In this document: piece after piece, positions 1 through 6,000 of the stretch | Position numbering within the stretch: position 1 is the stretch's first letter | Layout: every line of letters begins with the position of its first letter | The notes under the pieces: generated by a model | What the model saw: the letters and a program-made list of their open reading frames with translations, nothing else | Told to the model about the DNA's origin: nothing | Databases searched by the model: none | Program-made: the position numbers and the translations under genes | NCBI GenBank assembly: GCA_002686675.1 | Contig: NYYF01000053.1 | Span: 1 to 6,176 of the forward strand | Source of the DNA: Fidelibacterota bacterium | GTDB lineage: Bacteria; Marinisomatota; Marinisomatia; Marinisomatales; UBA8229 | Direction of reading: 5' to 3' | DNA length: 6,176 nt

Positions 1-3000
1 AGGAAATTACCTTCACGGTTAATGATGCTCAGGGGAGGGATATTGCTTCAGATAATATAGACGTAATTGTTACACCTGTGAATGATGCCCCGGAGATAAC
101 AGGACAGGATCAGTTGTTTACTCCTGAAGAGACACCTCTTACAATCACCCTTGATGATCTTTCTGTGGAGGATGTAGATAATACGTATCCGAATGACTTT
201 ACCTTGACCGTTCTTGAGGGTGACAACTATATCGTTGATAACGAATCAGGTGGTGATGGGAATACAATTATTCCAGATGAAAATTTTGTTGGTGATTTGA
301 CGGTGCCGGTTTTTGTAGATGATGGAGAGGCTGAGGATAGTCAGAGTAACACATTTAATCTGCTTGTAACAGTAACGCAAGAAAATGATGCACCTACAGC
401 CTTTGATCTAGAAGTAAATACCTCAGAGGATACTCCAGTAGAAGTACCAGTCTCAGGGTCGGATATTGACGGTGATGCTTTGACTTTTGAATTGGCAGAT
501 TTCCCACAGCATGGAATGTTTGGTCCAAATTTTCGTGTTTCCTTGAACGCTGCTGGTGGAGGACAGGATCAGCCTCTTATGCTTGGATTCTCTCCTGCAT
601 TAACGGATGGTTATGATGCAGGGGTAGATATCTATGCACCGCCAGCTCCGCCGCCGCCGGCGTTTGACGCAGCCCTTGGTTGGGCAGGGGATCGCTATTT
701 TACACAGATTGTAGAAGGATCCGCTGATGACGTAGTGGAACATGTCTGGGATATCCAACTGCAGTATCCTGAAGATAACCTCATCACCTTGACCTGGGAC
801 AATACGGGTTTGTCTGACCTTGGAACCTTTCTACTCCAGGATGCTTTTGACGGAAGTATGATCAATGTAGACATGACTGTTAACGAAAGCCTGACATTAA
901 CAGATCCAGCTTTTAACATCTTGAAAATAAGGGTAACCCCAGCGGAGGTGTGGGCCTGGGTGTATACGCCTGAGGAAAATTATTATGGGTCAGACGAGTT
1001 CACTTACCAGGCTTTTGATGGGGAATTGTATTCGGATGAAGCGGTGGTCAATATAAACATAAGCGCATTGAGTGATCCGCCAGAGTTAGCATTTATTGGA
1101 AATCAGGAGACGGATGAGGATGTACCGTTGACGATTGTACTTTCTGCAAGTGATGTGGATAGCCCAGAATTGTTTTTCGATACATCCAGTGATAATGAAT
1201 CAGTGACTGTTTCTGTTGCTGGTAATCAGTTAATCATGACCTCTGATCTTGATTATTTTGGTACTGCAAATATCACGGTAACAGTCAGTGACGGAGAATT
1301 GGAAGATTCGGAAATTTTTGAACTTTTAATCAACTCAGTGAATGATCCGCCATTTATCGACCCACCCGGTGCGTTTACTTTTTTTGAAGATTCAAGTCTG
1401 GTTGAAGATTTTTCAGCATACGTTGGTGATATTGATGAAGATCCTCTAGTCCTGACAGCTTCAGGAAATGTGAATGTAACGATTCAAATTGATGGTTTGG
1501 TAGTAACCTTTGGTACTTTACCTAACTTTAATGGTACCGAGACTGTAACATTTACAGTAGATGATGGTCAGGGGCTTTCCTTTGCTTCGTATGAATTGGA
1601 TATCATTGTTCTTCCGATAAATGATTCACCGGAACTTGCATTTATAGGTAATCAGGAAATGGATGAGAATCAGATCCTTTTATTGGATATCATAGCATCT
1701 GATGTGGAAGGGGATGTCCTATATTATGATGCGGAGAGCAGTACGGATATGGTTGATGCTAAGATGGTACAGAGCCAACTGAAATTAACTCCATCATTAA
1801 ACTGGAATGGAACCGCAGAGATCACTGTAATGGTGAATGATGGATTTTTAGCCGATACAAGCAGTTTTGAATTAATTGTGTTATCCGTAAACAGTCCTCC
1901 TGAGGTAGTGATTTTGCGTGTTGTTACAAATGAAGATATCCCGGTAGAGGTGAATTTTTCCGGTTCAGACGCAGATGGGGATTCAGTTACTTTTGAGGTG
2001 GTTGATGAGCCTTCTCATGGTACGGTAACAGACGGGGTGTATACACCGGATCCTAACTTCAATGGTGAAGATTTATTTACTTACCGTGGTTTTGACGGAA
2101 CGGATTATTCAGATCCGGCTGATGTTATGGTTACCGTATTTCCTATTAATGATGCACCTGTACTGTCTGAAATCGGTAATCTGGCAATCAATGAAGATGA
2201 GGTCTTAGAATATACATTGACTGCAGAAGATGTAGATGGTGATGCACTGGTTTACGATGCGTTCAGTTCAAGTGCGGATATTGAGGTGAAGGTTATCGAT
2301 GTTACATTGACCGTTACCCCGGAGACCAACTGGAATGGTACCGCTGATATAACCGTAACTGTCAGTGACGGATTTTTAACCGATATGGAGATATTTACCT
2401 TGACCGTAAATCCAGTGAATGATGCTCCGGTAGCAGAGGATGTGGCAATATTTCCTTCTGTTCCTTTGGAGACGCATGATTTGGAATTAAGTTATATATA
2501 CACAGATATTGAGGGTGATCCTGAGGGAGGTACTGTGATCACATGGTATAAGGATGGAGTGGAACAGGTAGAGTTTTCCAATCAGTTAACCATTCCTTCC
2601 AGTTCCACGTTGTGTGATGAGGTCTGGTATGCCATTGTCACACCCAGCGATGGGATGGATATAGGTGAACCGGTACAGTCCAACAGTGTCACCATTTGCG
2701 GTGAGAACTCACCACCGGAATGGTTGAGCATCCCTGACCAGAATATCCATGAAGACAGTGCAGACAGTCTTAGTATGGAAGGATTGGTGGATGACGCGGA
2801 ACAGGCATTGAGTCAGATGATATTTACAGTGACCTCTAATTCAGATGATCAAAATCTGGGAGCGGAATTTTCCAGAAGTACACTTCACTTAACAACCCTG
2901 ACAGAAGATTATTTTTCGTTATCTCCAATTATACTCACTCTTACTGTGAATGACGGGGAATATGAAGTTGAGACGACCATGAATGTGTATATTGATCCGG

Positions 3001-6000
3001 TAAATGATCCTCCTATACTGCCCGAAATTGATGATCAGGAAACATTAGAGGACACGCCATTGGTGCTTATGTTAGAAGCTACGGATGTAGATGAAGATTT
3101 ACTGACATTTACTGCCTTGAGTGAATATCCAGATAATGTATCGGTGGACGTGGAAGGAGATCAGTTAACACTGACTCCGGCGCAGGATTTTTATGGTGAT
3201 GTTCAGATCAGTGTATCGGTGACGGATGGTGAGTATACACCGCCCAATACAGTATTTATCTTGACCGTCTTGCCGGTGAATGATACACCAATAATTGAAT
3301 TACCGGAAAGTTTTACCTTTGATGAAGATGAAAGTTTTGCAGAAGATTTTTCACCTTATCTATCGGATGTAGATGAAGATGATTTGACATTAACAGTTGA
3401 AGGCCAGTTGAATGTCACTGTGGAAATCAATACATTTTTTGTGACCTTTGGTGCAGAACAAGACTGGAACGGCAGTGAGACCCTGACCTTTACGGTGAAC
3501 GATTCACAAGGGCGTGCAATTGCTTCTGATGATGTGGATGTGATTGTAATACCGGTAAATGATGATCCGGTACTGACTGAAATTGGTAATCAGGAAACGT
3601 CAGAGGAAATATCATTGGTGCTTACGTTAGAAGCCACGGATGTGGATGAAGATGATTTAATATTCAGCGCTCTCAGTGAACATCCTGAGGATGTTGTAAC
3701 CGATGTTATAGGTAATCAGCTAACGCTGTCCCCAGCTCAAGACTGGTATGGCACCATAAATATTTTTGTATCAGTCAGTGATGGAGACTTGGAAGATTCA
3801 GAAAATTTTGAACTCACTGTCAATCCGGTGAATGATGCCCCAATTATGTATTTACCTGAGAGTTTCACATTTGAAGAAGATGGAAATCTGGTGGAGGATT
3901 TTGGTGGATACACTGCTGATATAGATGAGGACGCCTTAACACTGACAGTTTCAGGAAATGAGAATCTAATTGTATCCATTGATAATCTTCTTGGAGTGAC
4001 GTTTGGAGCTGTGCAGGATTGGAATGGTTCAGAGACTTTGATTTTCATTGTTGAAGATGATTCAAGTGGAACCGCATCTGATACTGTTAATATTATTGTT
4101 ACTCCGGTGAATGATGATCCGGTACTGACTGAAATTGGTAATCAGGAAACGTCAGAGGAGATATCATTTGTGCTTACGTTAGAAGCCACGGATGTGGATG
4201 AAGATGATCTAATTTTTAGTGTTCTCAGTGAACATCCTGAGGATGTTATAGCCGAGGTTACAGGTAATCAGTTAACGCTGTCTCCGGCTCAAGATTGGTA
4301 TGGAATCGTAAATATTTTTGTTTCAGTCAGTGATGGAGAATTGGACGATTCGGAAAATTTTGTACTCACCGTTACTCCCGTAAATGATGCTCCGGTGATT
4401 GATAGCACAACTGTATTAATAACTCTTGAAGAAACACCCCTGGAGATTATACTTGGCAACTTGATAGTTACGGATGTGGACAATGTGTATCCTGATGATT
4501 TCACATTGACAGTATTGGAAGGGGAGAATTACACAACAGTTGGCACCACCATAACACCGGTGCTCGATTTCTTTGGAGAACTGACAGTTCCTGTTTACAT
4601 AGATGATGGTGAGCTCGAATTCAGCCAGAGCGATACTATTGTTTTATTCATTGAAGTGATTAATGTGAACGATACTCCAGTACTGACTGAAATTGGTGAC
4701 CAGGAAACGCTTGAAAACAATCCATTAGAAATAGTCCTTTCTGCAATGGATGTGGATGGAGACAGTCTTACTTTTAGTGCTTTCAGTTATAACCCAAATG
4801 TTACTGCTGTGATGGATGGAGAAATATTAACATTAACTCCTGAAGTCAATTGGTATGGAACGGTGACTATTGTGGTAACGGTAAGTGATGGATCTTTGGG
4901 TGATTCTGAAACCTTTGAACTGACAATTATTTCAGTGAACAATCCACCGGACCTTGGATTTATCGGCAATCAGATGACGGATGAGGACGTACCGTTGACG
5001 ATAACGATTTCTGCCAGCGATGTTGAAGAAGACGAACTTAATTTCAGCGTTTCCAGTGATAATGATACGGTGGCTGTATTTATTGATGGTGATCAATTAA
5101 CCATGACTCCAGATCCGAATTATTTTGGTACGGCCAATATCACGGTGTCAGTCAGTGATGGATTTTTGACGGCTGAGGAAACTTTTGTGTTTACAATTAA
5201 TCAAGTGCAGGATGCTCCGATGGTATTAAATGCTGCTATTTCACCGGCTGTTCCATCGAATGATGTGGATCTTATTCTGAGTTACGATTATTTAGATGAG
5301 GATGGTGATGCAGAATTGGGTACCGCAATTCATTGGTTTAAGGATGGAGTGGCCCAGGTAGAGTTTTCCGATCAGTTGACCATTCCTTCCAGTGCTACAG
5401 CCTGTAATGAAGAATGGTATGCGGAGATAACTCCGTATGACGGACAGGTCTACGGTAATACTGTTACATCGAACACTGTTGAGATATGTGGTGAGAATGA
5501 TCCTCCCGAATGGGCTGATATTCCAGATCAGCATATCAATGAAAACAGTGGTGCTAACATTCTCAGTATGGAAGGCTTGATCTTTGATGAGTCATTGGCC
5601 CTGTTAGAGTTCAATGTCGAATCTAATTCAGATGCTGTACATTTGGGCGCTGGTTTTGAAGACAGTGATTTAATTCTTACCACCCTGGTAGAAAATTATA
5701 ATACACTTGACCCAATTACTTTATCCCTGACAGCATCTGATGGTGAATATGCAGATACCACTGATCTTTATGTCTATATTGATCCGGTGAATTATGCTCC
5801 TGTATTGGTGGTATTAGCTGACACGTCAACATTGGAGGATGTACCGTTGACAATTGCAATTTCTGCCAGTGATTCGGATGGTGATACTCTGAGCTTCACA
5901 GCGGAAAGTGACAATGATAATGTGACGGTTTTTATGGCAGATTCTTTATTGACATTAACTCCTGCAGAGAACTGGTTTGGGGAAGTGATTATATCGGTAA

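Larger units (their letters stand above)
396..1082 (+). repeat. Unit 2: family D cadherin-like repeat split by a large inserted domain
   Basis: Residues 132-360, 229 residues, more than twice the usual unit length. The first half (S-E-D-T-P-V-E-V, then S-G-S-D-I-D-G-D-A-L, then P-Q-H-G-M at 168-172) and the last half (V-Y-T-P-E-E-N-Y-Y-G at 320-329, then F-T-Y-Q-A-F-D-G) match unit 6, the uninterrupted family D copy. In unit 6 only six residues separate H-G (672-673) from V-Y-T-P (679-682); here H-G (170-171) and V-Y-T-P (320-323) are separated by nearly 150. The extra material is described as its own feature. The linker is the degenerate L-S-D-P-P. Confidence 0.85.

Noticed and set aside
695..919. 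Open frame of 74 codons on the - strand
   Set aside because: It lies wholly antisense to the inserted domain of the continuous + strand gene. It has no ribosome-binding context that I can defend and no recognisable motif.
528..950. Insertion sequence or other mobile element as the cause of the unit 2 insertion
   Set aside because: No inverted repeats, target duplications or transposase coding are visible, and the segment is in frame and protein-like. It is better seen as domain insertion by recombination.
3552..4394. CRISPR array or non-coding tandem repeat suggested by recurring DNA strings
   Set aside because: Repeat spacing is about 270-280 bases with diverged coding copies, all in one frame. 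There are no short identical repeats with unique spacers.
3737..4504. Two - strand open frames (3737-4048 and 4289-4504) whose translations resemble each other, as if a small gene family
   Set aside because: Their likeness comes from lying antisense to the near-identical units 12 and 14. The + strand explains the conservation.
4787..5534. - strand open frames at 4787-4969 and 5292-5534
   Set aside because: They are antisense to units 16 and 18 of the main gene, with low-complexity Ser/Thr/Val content expected from reading acidic repeat codons backwards.
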